This document shows, piece after piece, positions 28,855 through 38,899 of a stretch of DNA of 64,000 nucleotides; within the stretch, counting starts at the first letter, position 1, and each line of letters begins with the position of its first letter. The notes below the pieces were generated by a model that was not told where the DNA came from, searched no databases, and was given only the letters and a program-made list of their open reading frames with translations. This DNA is from JAYREN01 sp963663375 (GTDB lineage Bacteria; Acidobacteriota; Holophagae; Holophagales; Holophagaceae), in NCBI GenBank assembly GCA_963663375.1, contig OY760195.1:1116001-1180000 (forward strand). Reading direction: 5' to 3'. The position numbers were made by a program, and so were the translations under genes.

Positions 28855-31800
28855 ATGGAAACCCGTGACCGCGCCGCGCTGAACGATCTCTTGCGCCTGC
28901 TGGACGGACCCGCCCAGGCCCTCGGGGTCGAGGGGGCCCGTTTGCGGTGGACGCAGGTGCCGGGCCTCGCGCTGATCCTGGCGCGGTGGGCCAACGAGGG
29001 CGGGCGTACGCGGATGTTGTGGGTGGATGCCCCCACCGAAGCCGAGGCTCAGGCCCTGGCCCACGACCTGGCGGTGCTGCTGCCCGAGGCGGGCGTCGCC
29101 TACTTCCCTGGCTTTGCGCCCTTCGCCGGGGGCGAGTCCAGCCCACCGGGGATGGTGCTCAAGGAGCGCCTCTCCACCCTTGTAGGCCTGCTCGAGCGCC
29201 GAGTGCAGATCCTGGTGGCCACGCCCCTGGCGGCCCTGGAGCGGCTGCCCCATCCCACCTGGTTCGCCAAGCAGACCCTGGCCCTCACCAAGGGCACCGA
29301 GGTGCCCCGGGAACTGCTGCTGGAAACCCTGGTGGCCCTGGGCTACCGCCGCACGGATCTGGCGTCGGATCCCGGTGAATTCAGCGCCCGAGGCCTGGTG
29401 GTGGACATCTGGCCCGATCACCTGGAGACGCCTCTGCGCATGGAGTTCTTCGGCGATGAGCTGGAGAAGCTCTCACCCTTCGATCCCGATACCCAGCGGC
29501 GCACCGGCCAAGATATTCCGACCCTCACGCTCTACCCCCGTTTCGAGGGCGCCAAGGGCAGCGGCACGGCGCTGCTGGAGGCGGTACAGTCCCGGGCTGC
29601 CCGAACCACGGAGCCCGAAGACGACCTCAGTTTCCGCAAGGCCCGCCTCGCCACTCACGGCCATTTCCCCGGCGAAGAACTCTTCTATCCGCTGCTGGAT
29701 CAGCCCAAGGGCCAACTCACCCACTGGGTGCCGCCCTGCCTGCGGGTGCGGATCGAACCCGAGTGGGCCGCGGCCCTGCGGGACACGGAGAAGGGTCGCA
29801 TCGATGGGGCCCTGGAGATCCTGCGGCGGGGGGGCGTGGTATGCCCCGATTTCGAGGATCGCTATCTCGACGCCGATCCCAGCCGCACCACTCTGCTGCT
29901 CACGGAATGGCAGGCAGAGGCCTCGCTGCCCTTCACCGCCCAGCCCGCCCGGGAGTTCCAGGGACGCCTGAGCGAGCTCAAGACCTACCTGCAGGAGCTA
30001 ACCGACACGGGCCATCGCGTGTTCCTGGCGGGTTCCACCCCGGGCATGCGGGATCGCCTCGGCGAGATGATCGTCGAGTACGAGCTGCCGGTGGCTCACG
30101 GCACCGAGGCCGGCTGCCGGGCGATCCAGCTCACCCTCTCGGCGGGTGTCTACCTCAAGGAAGCCCAAGTTCTGCTCCTCACCGAGCGCGAGGTCTTCGG
30201 TCGCAAGGCCATCCCCTCGAAGCCCCAAAAGAGCCGCACGGCGGCCTTCCTCTCGGATCTGAAGGATCTCAAGGTCGGCGATCGCATCGTCCACATGGAC
30301 CACGGCATCGGCGAATTTCTCGGCCTCGGCACCCTCACCGTGGGCGGCGAGGAGCACGAGGTCGTGCAGCTACGCTATGCCGACAACGGCCGCGTGAACG
30401 TGAGCCTTGAGCGGGCGGATCTCATCCAGCGCTACGTGTCTCCCGATGGCACCCAGCCGCCCCTGGACAAGCTTGGGGGCGCCGCCTGGGCCAAGGTGAA
30501 GCGCCGGGCCAAGAAGGCCATCCGCGACATGGCGGAAGAACTGCTGAAGCTCTACGCCAAGCGCAAGCTGGAGAAGGGCCATGCCTACGCCGTGGACGGC
30601 CCGGAGATGGCGGAATTCGAGGCCACCTTCCCCTACGATCCCACCCCCGATCAGATCGAAGCCATCGAGGCCGTGAAGGCCGACCTGGAGTCCCCCAAGC
30701 CCATGGATCGCCTGCTGGTGGGCGACGTGGGCTATGGCAAGACGGAAGTGGCCATGCGCGCCGCCGCCAAGGCCGCCCTGGACGGCAAGCAGGTGGCCAT
30801 CCTGTGCCCCACCACCGTGCTCTGCTTCCAGCACTTCCGCACCTTCAAGGAGCGCTTCGCGGGCTTTCCCATCCGCATCGAGATGATCAACCGCTTCGTG
30901 GATGCCAAGGAGGGCAAGAAGATCCTGGAAGACGTGGCCGACGGCAAGGTGGAGATCCTCATCGGCACCCATCAGCTGCTAGGCGCCCGCACCAAGTTCC
31001 ACGATCTCGGCCTGGTGGTCATTGATGAAGAGCAGCGCTTCGGCGTGGTGCACAAGGAGAAGCTGAAGAAGTTCCGGGCCAATGTGGAAGTGTTGGCCAT
31101 GAGCGCAACGCCCATCCCCCGCACCCTGCACATGAGCCTCACGGGGCTGCGGGAGATCTCGCTCATCGAGACGCCCCCCAAGAACCGCCTGGCCATCGAG
31201 ACCGTGGTGGCGCCCTGGTCGGATGAGCTGATCGCCAGCGCCATCCAGTTCGAACTGCGGCGGGGCGGGCAGGTCTACCTGGTGCACAACCGCGTGGAGA
31301 GCATCGTCAGCATCGCCGAGCACATCCGCACCCTGGTGCCCGATGCGCGAGTGGGCGTGGGCCACGCCCAGCTCTCCGATGAGGCCCTGGAAAACGTGAT
31401 GCTGGGCTTCATGGAGGGCCGCATCGATGTGCTGGTGTCGACAACCATTGTCGAGAACGGCCTGGACGTGCCCAACGCCAACACCCTCATCGTCCATCGC
31501 GCCGACAAGTTCGGCCTCAGCCAGCTCTACCAGCTGCGGGGGCGGGTGGGCCGCAGCGACGTGCCCGCCTACGCCTACCTGCTGATCCCCGGCAAGGGAG
31601 AGATCACGGAAGACGCCCGCAAGCGTCTACAGGCCCTGGAGGACTTCTCGGAGCTGGGCTCCGGCTTTCGCGTGGCGGCCATGGACCTGGAATTGCGCGG
31701 CGCGGGCAACCTGCTGGGAGGCGAACAGTCGGGCCACATCCACGACATCGGCTTCGAGCTCTACATCCGGCTGCTGGAGGAGACCCTCCAGGAACTCCAG

Positions 31801-32262
31801 GGCCAGGCCTCCGGCACCTTCGAGGTCAAGATCGAGCTGGGCCCCGCGCAGCTGGGCCGCCGCTGGATCGACCAGGCCGCCGAGCGTCTCGTGGCCTACA
31901 AGCGCGCCAGCCGCCTGAAGACCGAGCGCGACCTGGAGCTGTACCGGCTGGAACTGGAGGACCGTTTCGGCCAGGTGCCCCAGGACGACGAGGACAGCGC
32001 CCGCTTCTTCGAACTGCTCAAGGTCAAGCTGCGCGCCCAGGCCATCGCCGTGAGCGAAGTGACCCTGGACAAGGGCCGCCTCAAGCTGCGGGTGAGCCCT
32101 CAGACGCCCCTGGATCCCACCAAACTCATGGCCTGGACTCGCACCCAGAAGGATGCCCAGCTCACCCCCGACGGCTCTGTGCTCCTTCCCGTCCAGGGCC
32201 ACGAATACGGCGCCATCCATCTGGCCCAGCGGGTGCTGGAGGAATGGGCGGGGATGAACTGA
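28855..32262 (+). CDS. mfd: Transcription-repair coupling factor Mfd
   Basis: At 1135 residues this is the normal length. Mfd displaces RNA polymerase stalled at DNA damage and recruits UvrA. The N-terminal third has the UvrB-like module (FPGFAPFAGGESSPPGMVLKER). The RNA-polymerase-interacting CarD-like domain is at about residues 475-540 (LKVGDRIVHMDHGIGEFLGLG). The SF2 translocase follows with LLVGDVGYGKTEVAMRA (Walker A), LVVIDEEQRFGV (DExQ box) and QLRGRVGRSDVPAYAYLL (motif VI). The C-terminal TRCF domain begins near DLELYRLELEDRFGQVP. AAAGG lies before the ATG. It appears to be its own transcription unit. Confidence 0.98.
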   Translation: METRDRAALNDLLRLLDGPAQALGVEGARLRWTQVPGLALILARWANEGGRTRMLWVDAPTEAEAQALAHDLAVLLPEAGVAYFPGFAPFAGGESSPPGMVLKERLSTLVGLLERRVQILVATPLAALERLPHPTWFAKQTLALTKGTEVPRELLLETLVALGYRRTDLASDPGEFSARGLVVDIWPDHLETPLRMEFFGDELEKLSPFDPDTQRRTGQDIPTLTLYPRFEGAKGSGTALLEAVQSRAARTTEPEDDLSFRKARLATHGHFPGEELFYPLLDQPKGQLTHWVPPCLRVRIEPEWAAALRDTEKGRIDGALEILRRGGVVCPDFEDRYLDADPSRTTLLLTEWQAEASLPFTAQPAREFQGRLSELKTYLQELTDTGHRVFLAGSTPGMRDRLGEMIVEYELPVAHGTEAGCRAIQLTLSAGVYLKEAQVLLLTEREVFGRKAIPSKPQKSRTAAFLSDLKDLKVGDRIVHMDHGIGEFLGLGTLTVGGEEHEVVQLRYADNGRVNVSLERADLIQRYVSPDGTQPPLDKLGGAAWAKVKRRAKKAIRDMAEELLKLYAKRKLEKGHAYAVDGPEMAEFEATFPYDPTPDQIEAIEAVKADLESPKPMDRLLVGDVGYGKTEVAMRAAAKAALDGKQVAILCPTTVLCFQHFRTFKERFAGFPIRIEMINRFVDAKEGKKILEDVADGKVEILIGTHQLLGARTKFHDLGLVVIDEEQRFGVVHKEKLKKFRANVEVLAMSATPIPRTLHMSLTGLREISLIETPPKNRLAIETVVAPWSDELIASAIQFELRRGGQVYLVHNRVESIVSIAEHIRTLVPDARVGVGHAQLSDEALENVMLGFMEGRIDVLVSTTIVENGLDVPNANTLIVHRADKFGLSQLYQLRGRVGRSDVPAYAYLLIPGKGEITEDARKRLQALEDFSELGSGFRVAAMDLELRGAGNLLGGEQSGHIHDIGFELYIRLLEETLQELQGQASGTFEVKIELGPAQLGRRWIDQAAERLVAYKRASRLKTERDLELYRLELEDRFGQVPQDDEDSARFFELLKVKLRAQAIAVSEVTLDKGRLKLRVSPQTPLDPTKLMAWTRTQKDAQLTPDGSVLLPVQGHEYGAIHLAQRVLEEWAGMN

Positions 32263-32352
32263 AGCTGAGAGAGACGATCCATCGTTAGACAGCGGTGAAG
32301 TCCCACATCGGCAATCGAATCTGTCATGGAGTGCGGGCTGAGGCTTATCGGA

Positions 32353-32904
32353 TCAGCCCAAGGTAATGGACAGCTTGCCTCCCAGGAGCGCGACCACAGC
32401 CCCCCATTCCACGCGGGCGACTTCGACATAGCGCCCGGCTTCCAGGCCCAGCAACAGACCCACCCGTTCATCTGGATCAACAATCAGGTATTCCGGCACT
32501 CCTGCGGCTTCATAGCACCAGCGTTTTCGGACGGTGTCCTTGTTTGCCGTGCTGGGGCTCAGGATTTCTACGACCAGATCGGGAACGCCCTCGATGCCTC
32601 TTTGGGTGATCTTTGCGGGATCACATACGACCATCAGATCAGGCTGATAGACGCTCTGCTCACCTGGAAGGTACAGATCCATCGGTGCCGCGACGACTTC
32701 GCACTCACCACCCCCGCTCTTCCGTTTTCCTTCCTCTAGGGCGTTAAAGATGGCTGAGCCCAGCCGAATACTCACACGCTGATGCTCGAAACTCGGCGAT
32801 GGGGTCATGTCATAGGCAACGCCGTTGATCAGCTCCCAGCGCCCTTCCCAGGTCTTCCAATCCTCGATGGTGTATCCCGGATGTTTGAGTTGCGGAAGGC
32901 TCAT
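32353..32904 (-). CDS. Uma2/DUF820-family putative nuclease
   Basis: This 183-residue protein has the Uma2 (DUF820) PD-(D/E)xK-like pattern: YTIEDWKTWEGRWELINGVAYDMTP at the start, VYQPDLMVVCDPAKI with the conserved Asp, then GVPDLVVEILSPSTANKD with Asp and Glu, and WCYEAAGVPEYLIVDPDE. The family is abundant in bacteria and its substrate is mostly unknown. ATG at 32904 has AGGACC upstream; the frame is open further but that part lacks similarity. It stands alone between mfd and a divergent exported protein. Confidence 0.9.
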   Translation of the reverse strand: MSLPQLKHPGYTIEDWKTWEGRWELINGVAYDMTPSPSFEHQRVSIRLGSAIFNALEEGKRKSGGGECEVVAAPMDLYLPGEQSVYQPDLMVVCDPAKITQRGIEGVPDLVVEILSPSTANKDTVRKRWCYEAAGVPEYLIVDPDERVGLLLGLEAGRYVEVARVEWGAVVALLGGKLSITLG

Positions 32905-33160
32905 GGTGGTCCTCAAGGATGATTTTGGCAGCAGTGGGATCCACTCCCGGCATGGTTTCTTAGGGGTTGGCAGTGACCATCCGGGTTGAACGCAACGCCT
33001 GTTCCGGGCCACGTTCCCACCGACCCGTGAAGTCGCCACGCCCGATCCACCCACAGCTACTCCCAAATCGCTCGCCGATCCGCAGCGACCATTCGCCGAT
33101 CCGCCCAGGAAATCCCGAGATACCGGCTCTACCTTGAGGGAGTCCGTTCCGGGAGCCCCG

Positions 33161-34576
33161 ATGCCGAACCTCCAAGCCGAATCCCCCCTCTCCATGGGCC
33201 GCCTCGTAATGCCCGTCGCCGTGTACTTGATGATGCCCCTGGTCCAGATCCCCCTCCTCGCCCAGGAAACTCCCATCGTCTCCCTGAAGGAGTTCATTTC
33301 CACCGAGGTGCGTCAGCAGGGCTTCACCCTGCCCGGTGCCGCCAAGATCCATGTCTACGCCAGGGGCGGGGGCATTGAGCGCCGCTGGAACGACGATCAG
33401 ACACTCTTCGCCTACGGCTGGATCCTCAATGCCACCACCCGGGAAGTGGTCTGGCAGATGAGCGGGGCCAACAGCAAGCGACAGGATGTCTACCGGGTCG
33501 CCGATCAGTACCTGGATCTGCCTGCGGGAAGTTACGAGGCCTACTTCAGCAACCACGGCTTCGGGCGGGAGACCCTCTTCTCCCAGTGGAACCGCAACAT
33601 CGATCGCCGTCGTCTCGCCACAGAGGGCAATCGTCGTCCCGAAGAAGGCATCGGCTTCCTGAGCCTCTTCGGGGTGGACAATCAGTCCCAGCTCCGCTTC
33701 TGGCGGGATCGCGCCCAGAACTACGGCATGGAGATCTATGCGCCCGCCACGATCGCAGGCCAGGTGAAGACCTTCGAGGCTCCGCTGCGCTGGAAGAACA
33801 TCTTCGTCTCCCTGGCCAAGTCCGGGGACAGCGCCCAGTCCGATCAGGCCTTTCGCGTCGCCAAACCGATATCGGTCCACGTCTACGCCATCGGGGAAGG
33901 GCGGCGCAACCGCGAGCTGAACGATTCTGGCTGGATCCTGGACGCCCGCACCCGCAAACGGGTCTGGGAGATGCGTGCGGATCGGGCCCAGTACGCCGGA
34001 GGCGCCCAGAAGAACCTGCGCCAGGTGGAGACCATCCAGCTCCCCGCCGGTGACTACATCGCCAGCTTCGCCTCTGATGATTCCCACTCCCCCGCGGACT
34101 GGAACGCGGCACCCCCCTGCGATCCCGGCCTGTACGGGCTGACCCTTTCCATCGCCAGTGATGCGGATTTCCAGCGTGTCTCGCTCATGGAGATGCCGAA
34201 GCCCGGCCCCGTACTGGCGGAAGTCATTCGGGTGCGGGACGACGAGAAGCGCACTGCGCCCTTTACCCTCAAGACTGATCAGGCGATCCGCATCTATGCC
34301 ATCGGCGAAGGCACCGACCGGCGCCTGGAGGACTACGGCTGGATCGAGGACACCCAGACCGGCAAACAGGTGTGGACCATGGACTACAGCAACACCAAAC
34401 ACGCCGGGGGCGCCACCAAGAACCGAATGGTGGATGAAGTCATCACCCTGCCCAAGGGCAGCTACACCCTGCACTTCAGGACCGACGACTCCCACGCCTA
34501 TGGCGACTGGAATTCCGACCAGCCCAGGGATGCCGAACACTACGGCGTCACGGTCTACGCCCTCACGGGCAAGTAA
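33161..34576 (+). CDS. Exported protein with three internal repeats, function unknown
   Basis: The protein is 471 residues from ATG at 33161 (GGGAG upstream). A hydrophobic leader (RLVMPVAVYLMMPLVQIPLLAQ) suggests export. Three related blocks occur at bases about 33340-33560, 33874-34160 and 34283-34570. Each reads roughly Y-A-x-G-x-G...GWI...T...VW-x-M...LP-G-x-Y...F...D-SH...DWN...YG. Examples are HVYAIGEGRRNRELNDSGWI and RIYAIGEGTDRRLEDYGWIE. The blocks look like beta-sandwich or sugar-binding-type modules, but no family is recognised. It is convergent with the 5'-nucleotidase gene, two bases between stops. Confidence 0.8.
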   Translation: MPNLQAESPLSMGRLVMPVAVYLMMPLVQIPLLAQETPIVSLKEFISTEVRQQGFTLPGAAKIHVYARGGGIERRWNDDQTLFAYGWILNATTREVVWQMSGANSKRQDVYRVADQYLDLPAGSYEAYFSNHGFGRETLFSQWNRNIDRRRLATEGNRRPEEGIGFLSLFGVDNQSQLRFWRDRAQNYGMEIYAPATIAGQVKTFEAPLRWKNIFVSLAKSGDSAQSDQAFRVAKPISVHVYAIGEGRRNRELNDSGWILDARTRKRVWEMRADRAQYAGGAQKNLRQVETIQLPAGDYIASFASDDSHSPADWNAAPPCDPGLYGLTLSIASDADFQRVSLMEMPKPGPVLAEVIRVRDDEKRTAPFTLKTDQAIRIYAIGEGTDRRLEDYGWIEDTQTGKQVWTMDYSNTKHAGGATKNRMVDEVITLPKGSYTLHFRTDDSHAYGDWNSDQPRDAEHYGVTVYALTGK

Positions 34577-34578
34577 GC

Positions 34579-36081
34579 TCAGGCCTCGCCGGGCTCGTCC
34601 GCAGAAAGGGCCGGGGAGAGCGGCGGGCCGCCGGGGCTGCCGGGATCGTGGGGCAGGCTTCCGCGGGGGCTCCGCAAATAGACATAGGGCGTGGCGTGGA
34701 GAAAGTTGGACACCCGCGAGGTGTAGACATCCGCATAGCGTTCCACTTGCCGGGCCAGATGACTCTTGTCGTTGCCCGCCCGGGTGAGCAGGCCCCACCG
34801 GCTGTTGGTGAGTTCGGTGGAGGCCCGGGCGAGGGGAGCGATCTCCGCATCCATGGCCACCAGGCGGTTCCGAAGCCCCTGGATGGTCGCGTCGAGGGCC
34901 GCGCTGGTGGCTTCGGACCTGGGCCCGTAGCCGCCCCGCAACCGTTGGAGGGCAATGCGCGCTTGGGAGAGCTGGGCCTCCAGGCCTTCCTTTTCCTCCA
35001 TGCGCGCCGCCAGGAGCTGTTCGGTTTCCGCAAAGGATTCCAGGGCGGTCACTTCCCCTTCCAGCTCCCGCAGCACCAGGGCCGTGCGCCAGCGCAGCAG
35101 GCGCTTGCTCACATGCACATCACCGAACATGTGATCCCCCACGTACAGGATCTGATCGCCGGAGATCCCCAGGTCCTGCTCCACCTGGGCCGCACAACCG
35201 CCCAGGTAGGCGAGTCCAGGCTTCAAGGCACCCACCAGGGGACGGAGCAGGCCGTCCTCGGTGACGATCTCGAAGAAGGGCGCCCGCTCGGTGAAGAAAT
35301 CCGGCTTGCGGGCGCTCACGATGACGAGATCGAAGAGCTCCCGCCACGTCGTGCCTTCCGGCAGAAAGCGGTCGTAGGCGTAGGTCATCATCCGCTGGGT
35401 GAAACCCCACTCGGAATTGGTGATGAGCACCAGCTTCTTGCCCGAGGCCCGCTGATCCTGGAGGGCCAAGGCCGCCTCTGGGTCCAGCACCACGTAGCGC
35501 TCCGGCGCGTCTGCGATCTCGGCCTTGAGCCGACCCTCCAAGTGCTGGGCGTCCACCTTGGCCCGCACCCGACGGTAGAGTTCCTCGTAGCCTTTCACCT
35601 GAGGCAGCTGGCCCTGGTCCAGGAGCTCCACCATCTGTGCGTAGAGACAGCCTTCCGAAAGGGAAAAGAGCGTATTGAGGAAGACCCAGCGATCCTCCGC
35701 CAGGTCCACCAGCACATGGGTATACACATCCCGCTGGGTGGCGAAGTCCAGGGCCTGGGTGCCGTGCATGGCTCGTTTGACGAAGCCGAAGCGGTTGGCC
35801 TTCACCAGATTGCCCAGTTCCGTATCGATGACCAGCCCCCGGGCCACCATCTCCGGGTCGAAGCTCAAGGCCGCCACGGGCCAGCCGTCCTTCAGAAAAC
35901 TCTCCAGGGCCAGCTCATAGACCCGCCGCTCGAAAATATCGGCCCGGTAGTCCACCAGGGTGTAGTCCATGTCGTAGCCGATGGCCTTGAGCGCCCGGAA
36001 ATTCAGGGTCCGGTTGCAGAAGACGCCGCGGCCACGGGGAAGCGTTCGAGAAGGGTCAGGGAAGGTGGAATCAGGAAGCAT
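34579..36081 (-). CDS. HAD-superfamily 5'-nucleotidase (cN-II-like, HAD-IG)
   Basis: The 500-residue protein resembles the HAD-IG purine 5'-nucleotidase family. Motif I is GYDMDYTLVDY (the DxDxT nucleophile), about residue 37. Motif IV is ILYVGDHMFGDVHVSKR. FGFVKRAMHGTQALDF is the family's substrate-binding stretch. It would hydrolyse purine nucleoside monophosphates such as IMP or GMP. The last 60 or so residues are a Gly/Pro-rich tail (PRGSLPHDPGSPGGPPLSPA). A second nucleotidase, SurE, lies 1.5 kb away on the other strand. The ribosome site before the ATG at 36081 is weak. Confidence 0.92.
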   Translation of the reverse strand: MLPDSTFPDPSRTLPRGRGVFCNRTLNFRALKAIGYDMDYTLVDYRADIFERRVYELALESFLKDGWPVAALSFDPEMVARGLVIDTELGNLVKANRFGFVKRAMHGTQALDFATQRDVYTHVLVDLAEDRWVFLNTLFSLSEGCLYAQMVELLDQGQLPQVKGYEELYRRVRAKVDAQHLEGRLKAEIADAPERYVVLDPEAALALQDQRASGKKLVLITNSEWGFTQRMMTYAYDRFLPEGTTWRELFDLVIVSARKPDFFTERAPFFEIVTEDGLLRPLVGALKPGLAYLGGCAAQVEQDLGISGDQILYVGDHMFGDVHVSKRLLRWRTALVLRELEGEVTALESFAETEQLLAARMEEKEGLEAQLSQARIALQRLRGGYGPRSEATSAALDATIQGLRNRLVAMDAEIAPLARASTELTNSRWGLLTRAGNDKSHLARQVERYADVYTSRVSNFLHATPYVYLRSPRGSLPHDPGSPGGPPLSPALSADEPGEA

Positions 36082-36170
36082 CGGAGCCAGAATACCTCGC
36101 GGAACGCTTCGGTCGGCACGGTCTGGTCCTCATTGCGACAAAGATTTCCAAAAAGACACACGAAGCGTTC

Positions 36171-37436
36171 TCAGCGTTCCCGGACCACGAGGTAGGACAC
36201 GACCGTTCCCACCAGGGCGGGCACCACCAAGGCAGCCTGGCCCGTGGTCTCCGCCAGGAATACACAGGGGACGAGAAGGGTTTCATGGGTCGCCCCGGCG
36301 AAGGCCGAGGCCCCCACCATCGCCATGTACCCTGGCTGCCCCGCGCCTATCAGCGCGTCGAAGGCTGAGCCGATGGCGGCCCCCATCGCCAGAGAGGGGA
36401 GCCACAAGCCCCCGATTCCTCCCCCCGCAAAGGTGAGCGCCGTGGCCGCCAGTTTTAGGGCCAAGAACATCACGGCATGAGTCGGCAGCGTTTCCCCCTG
36501 AAGGAGGTGGCGCACCAGTTCCAGGCCACCCCCCAACGTCACGGGCAGGTCGGACCAGAACACGTGTCCCGGGAGTGCCAGCAGCACCAGCCCGAGGCCC
36601 GCCACGGCCCCTCGCCACAAGAAGGGGACACGCCCCAACAGGCGACCCAACCGGGACCGCAACCAGAAAAACAGGGAGGCCCCAAGTCCACAGGAGAGCC
36701 CCAACACTAAAGCCCAAAGGACTTCTCGTCCCTGCAAATGGTAGGGCCGGGCCGTGGGAAGGAGAGGCGCATGTCCCATCCAGACGGCAAAAGCCACATA
36801 GCCCGAGGCTGCGGACACCAAACAGGGCACCAGGGCCTCCGGGGAGATCCGCCCATCTTGCTCCGCCGCCAACAGGGCTCCGGAGAGGGGTGCCCGAAAA
36901 ACAGCGGCCAGAGCCGCGGCAGCCCCCGCCTTGGCCATGACGATGGGACGAGCCAGCAGGCGGCGAAGGGCGCCGAAACGCTGGGCCGCAGCATGGAGCA
37001 CTCGGTGGAACTGGATACCCAGGGCCGCCCCCAGCCACTTGCCTGGCCCCTCGACCCCGGCGCTGCCCCCAAAGCCGATGGTTAGCGTGCAGGCCACGAC
37101 CTTGGCCACGGAAGAACGGAAGGCGAATACCCGGTAGGGTTCCCGGCGCGCGGCGTGCATGTCCTTGGCCAGGGACGCCTCGCCAATACGGGTGAAATGC
37201 AGAAACAGGGTGGTCAAGAACAGACCAATCCCGGGCAGCAGTATGATTGAATGGGTGCGACTCCCCACCCGCTGCACCCAGGGTTCAAAGACCTCCAGAC
37301 CGCGCAGAGCCAGGGCCACCAGGAAACCGATACCAACCCCCAGCGGGAGCATCACTCCCAGGATTCGCCGAGAATGGGCGAGAAGACGCAATTGGCGCCT
37401 GCGGGTAGGAATGAGTTCTCGGGATTCCACGGACAC
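36171..37436 (-). CDS. ClC-family chloride channel/antiporter
   Basis: The protein is 421 residues from a GTG start at 37436 chosen for an AGGAG eight bases upstream. About ten hydrophobic helices are seen. The ClC signature GGSAGVEGPGKWLGA keeps the gating glutamate (GxEGP), while the usual N-terminal GSGIP selectivity motif is not recognisable (GEASLAKDMH stands there). GGGIGGLWLPSLAMGAAIG matches the GxFxP-type motif near the C-terminus. There are no CBS domains. It could be a chloride/proton exchanger or, given the altered selectivity region, carry another anion such as fluoride; the sequence does not decide. Confidence 0.9.
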   Translation of the reverse strand: MSVESRELIPTRRRQLRLLAHSRRILGVMLPLGVGIGFLVALALRGLEVFEPWVQRVGSRTHSIILLPGIGLFLTTLFLHFTRIGEASLAKDMHAARREPYRVFAFRSSVAKVVACTLTIGFGGSAGVEGPGKWLGAALGIQFHRVLHAAAQRFGALRRLLARPIVMAKAGAAAALAAVFRAPLSGALLAAEQDGRISPEALVPCLVSAASGYVAFAVWMGHAPLLPTARPYHLQGREVLWALVLGLSCGLGASLFFWLRSRLGRLLGRVPFLWRGAVAGLGLVLLALPGHVFWSDLPVTLGGGLELVRHLLQGETLPTHAVMFLALKLAATALTFAGGGIGGLWLPSLAMGAAIGSAFDALIGAGQPGYMAMVGASAFAGATHETLLVPCVFLAETTGQAALVVPALVGTVVSYLVVRER

Positions 37437-37621
37437 GATCGAAGCTCCTGGGCGATGTCGGATTCCTCCGCATGACCTGACGCCTGAAGACTCCAGGCGC
37501 TTCCGCCACCTCCATTCTGGGGCCTCGAGCCACCGGAGGAAACTTGCGGCTCCAACCTGGACGCCCAGATCAATCCATCGCAGGCTAAAACAGCAGGCCA
37601 CCTTGCTGCTTATGGAACCCC

Positions 37622-38431
37622 ATGTCCACCCGCCCCCTGATCCTGCTCACCAATGACGATGGCATCGCCTCCCCTGGGCTCCAGGCCGCCGTGCGGGCCG
37701 TGCTGGGGCTGGGGGAACTCCTGGTGGTGGCGCCTTCCACCCAGCAGACGGCCATGGGCCGGAGCTTTCGGGGCCGCAAGGATGCCCAGCTGGAACCCAT
37801 CGTCTTCGAGGTGGATGGCCACCCGGTGCGCGCCTTCCACGCCGAGGGCACCCCCGCCACCGTGGTGCGCCATGGCCTGCAGGTACTCTGCCAGGAGCGC
37901 CTGCCGGACCTGCTCATCTCGGGCATCAACTATGGGGAAAACGTGGGCTCCAGCATCACGGCCTCGGGCACCGTGGGCGCCGCCATGGAGGCCGCGAGCA
38001 TGGGCATCCCGGCCCTAGCCGCCGCCCGCCAGGTACACCCCGATGACGTCATGGAGCACGGGGAACAGGACTGGACTGCGGCGGAACACTTCCTGCGGCT
38101 CTTTGCGGTCCGGCTCCTGGGGGCCTCGCTGCCCTTCGATGTGGATCTGCTGAAGATCGACGTGCCCGAGGGCGCCACGGTGGATACCCCCTGGCGCCTG
38201 AGCCGCCTCTCGCGCCAGCCCTATTTCCAGATGGTGCTGGAGACCCCCTGCCTCACCAGCCGCATCGGCGATGGCAGGATTGTCGTGGCCATCGATCACG
38301 CCCGCCTCGAAACCGACTCAGATATCCACGCCCTGGCGGTGGATCGCGTGGTGGCGGTCACGCCCCTCAGCCTGGACGCCACCTCCCGGGCGGATTTCGA
38401 AGCGATCCAGCGGGCGCTGGTGGGGGACTGA
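37622..38431 (+). CDS. surE: 5'/3'-nucleotidase SurE
   Basis: The 269-residue protein is a SurE stationary-phase survival phosphatase. The N-terminal metal site is LLTNDDGIASPGLQA. Further family motifs are APSTQQTAMGRSF, PDLLISGINYGENVGSSITASGTVGAAMEA and ALAAARQ. It hydrolyses nucleoside monophosphates in a divalent-metal-dependent way. It is divergent from the ClC gene with a 185-base gap. Nothing suggests an operon with the pcm or nlpD genes that often accompany surE. Confidence 0.96.
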   Translation: MSTRPLILLTNDDGIASPGLQAAVRAVLGLGELLVVAPSTQQTAMGRSFRGRKDAQLEPIVFEVDGHPVRAFHAEGTPATVVRHGLQVLCQERLPDLLISGINYGENVGSSITASGTVGAAMEAASMGIPALAAARQVHPDDVMEHGEQDWTAAEHFLRLFAVRLLGASLPFDVDLLKIDVPEGATVDTPWRLSRLSRQPYFQMVLETPCLTSRIGDGRIVVAIDHARLETDSDIHALAVDRVVAVTPLSLDATSRADFEAIQRALVGD

Positions 38432-38899
38432 AGATCCGTAGGCACTGGAGGCCTGGAAGTGGCAGGCCGATGGGGATGCAGCCGCGCGCGCCTGCGCCAC
38501 CTTCTCGGCGGTCCGTCTGATGGTTTCTGCGTATTCACCCAGCGGGTCGTTCGGAATGCCCGGCATGGTCCGGGTTGTCTCCTCAAGTGAGCCGTGAGCG
38601 GTGAGTTGCATGCCTCACGCTCGCGCAGGCACGCGAAGTGAGCCACGATGCGCCCCCGTGTTTCCCGCATTTCCCGCGTTATAAGTTGGGAAGGTCAGAG
38701 GGGCCGGGGCGCAATTTCCGTCGGGGGATTTCGCTTGACCTCGCAGTGTCGCTGATAAACTAAGGTTTCATCCCAGAGATGACCCCGGCGCAGCCACGGC
38801 AGCACTGGCGAATCCTGATTGTTTGTCCGCCACCCAGTCTCGTTAATTGTTTTGGTTCAAAAATAATACTAATGCCGCACTTTTAATAAGGAATTCAAA
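38432..38899. other. 468-base intergenic gap at the left edge of the AT-rich block
   Basis: No convincing gene. GC content drops sharply from about 38800 on. A possible promoter is TTGACC at 38735-38740 with TAAACT at 38756-38761, though the 15-base spacer is short. On the minus strand a short open frame with ATG near 38611 (MQLTAHGSLEETTRTMPG...) could be a remnant of a small protein, but it runs into surE and has no clear ribosome site. I looked for an attI or attC boundary upstream of the lipoprotein gene and did not find a good one. Confidence 0.5.

Noticed and set aside
38318..38611. Small minus-strand frame (MQLTAHGSLEETTRTMPG...) downstream of surE
   Set aside because: The N-terminus looks somewhat protein-like, but it overlaps the surE 3' end, has no ribosome site and no family match; at most a remnant.
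38735..38761. Sigma-70 promoter for the lipoprotein gene
   Set aside because: TTGACC and TAAACT are 15 bases apart, too short, and would leave a leader of about 130 bases; kept only as a possibility in the gap note.
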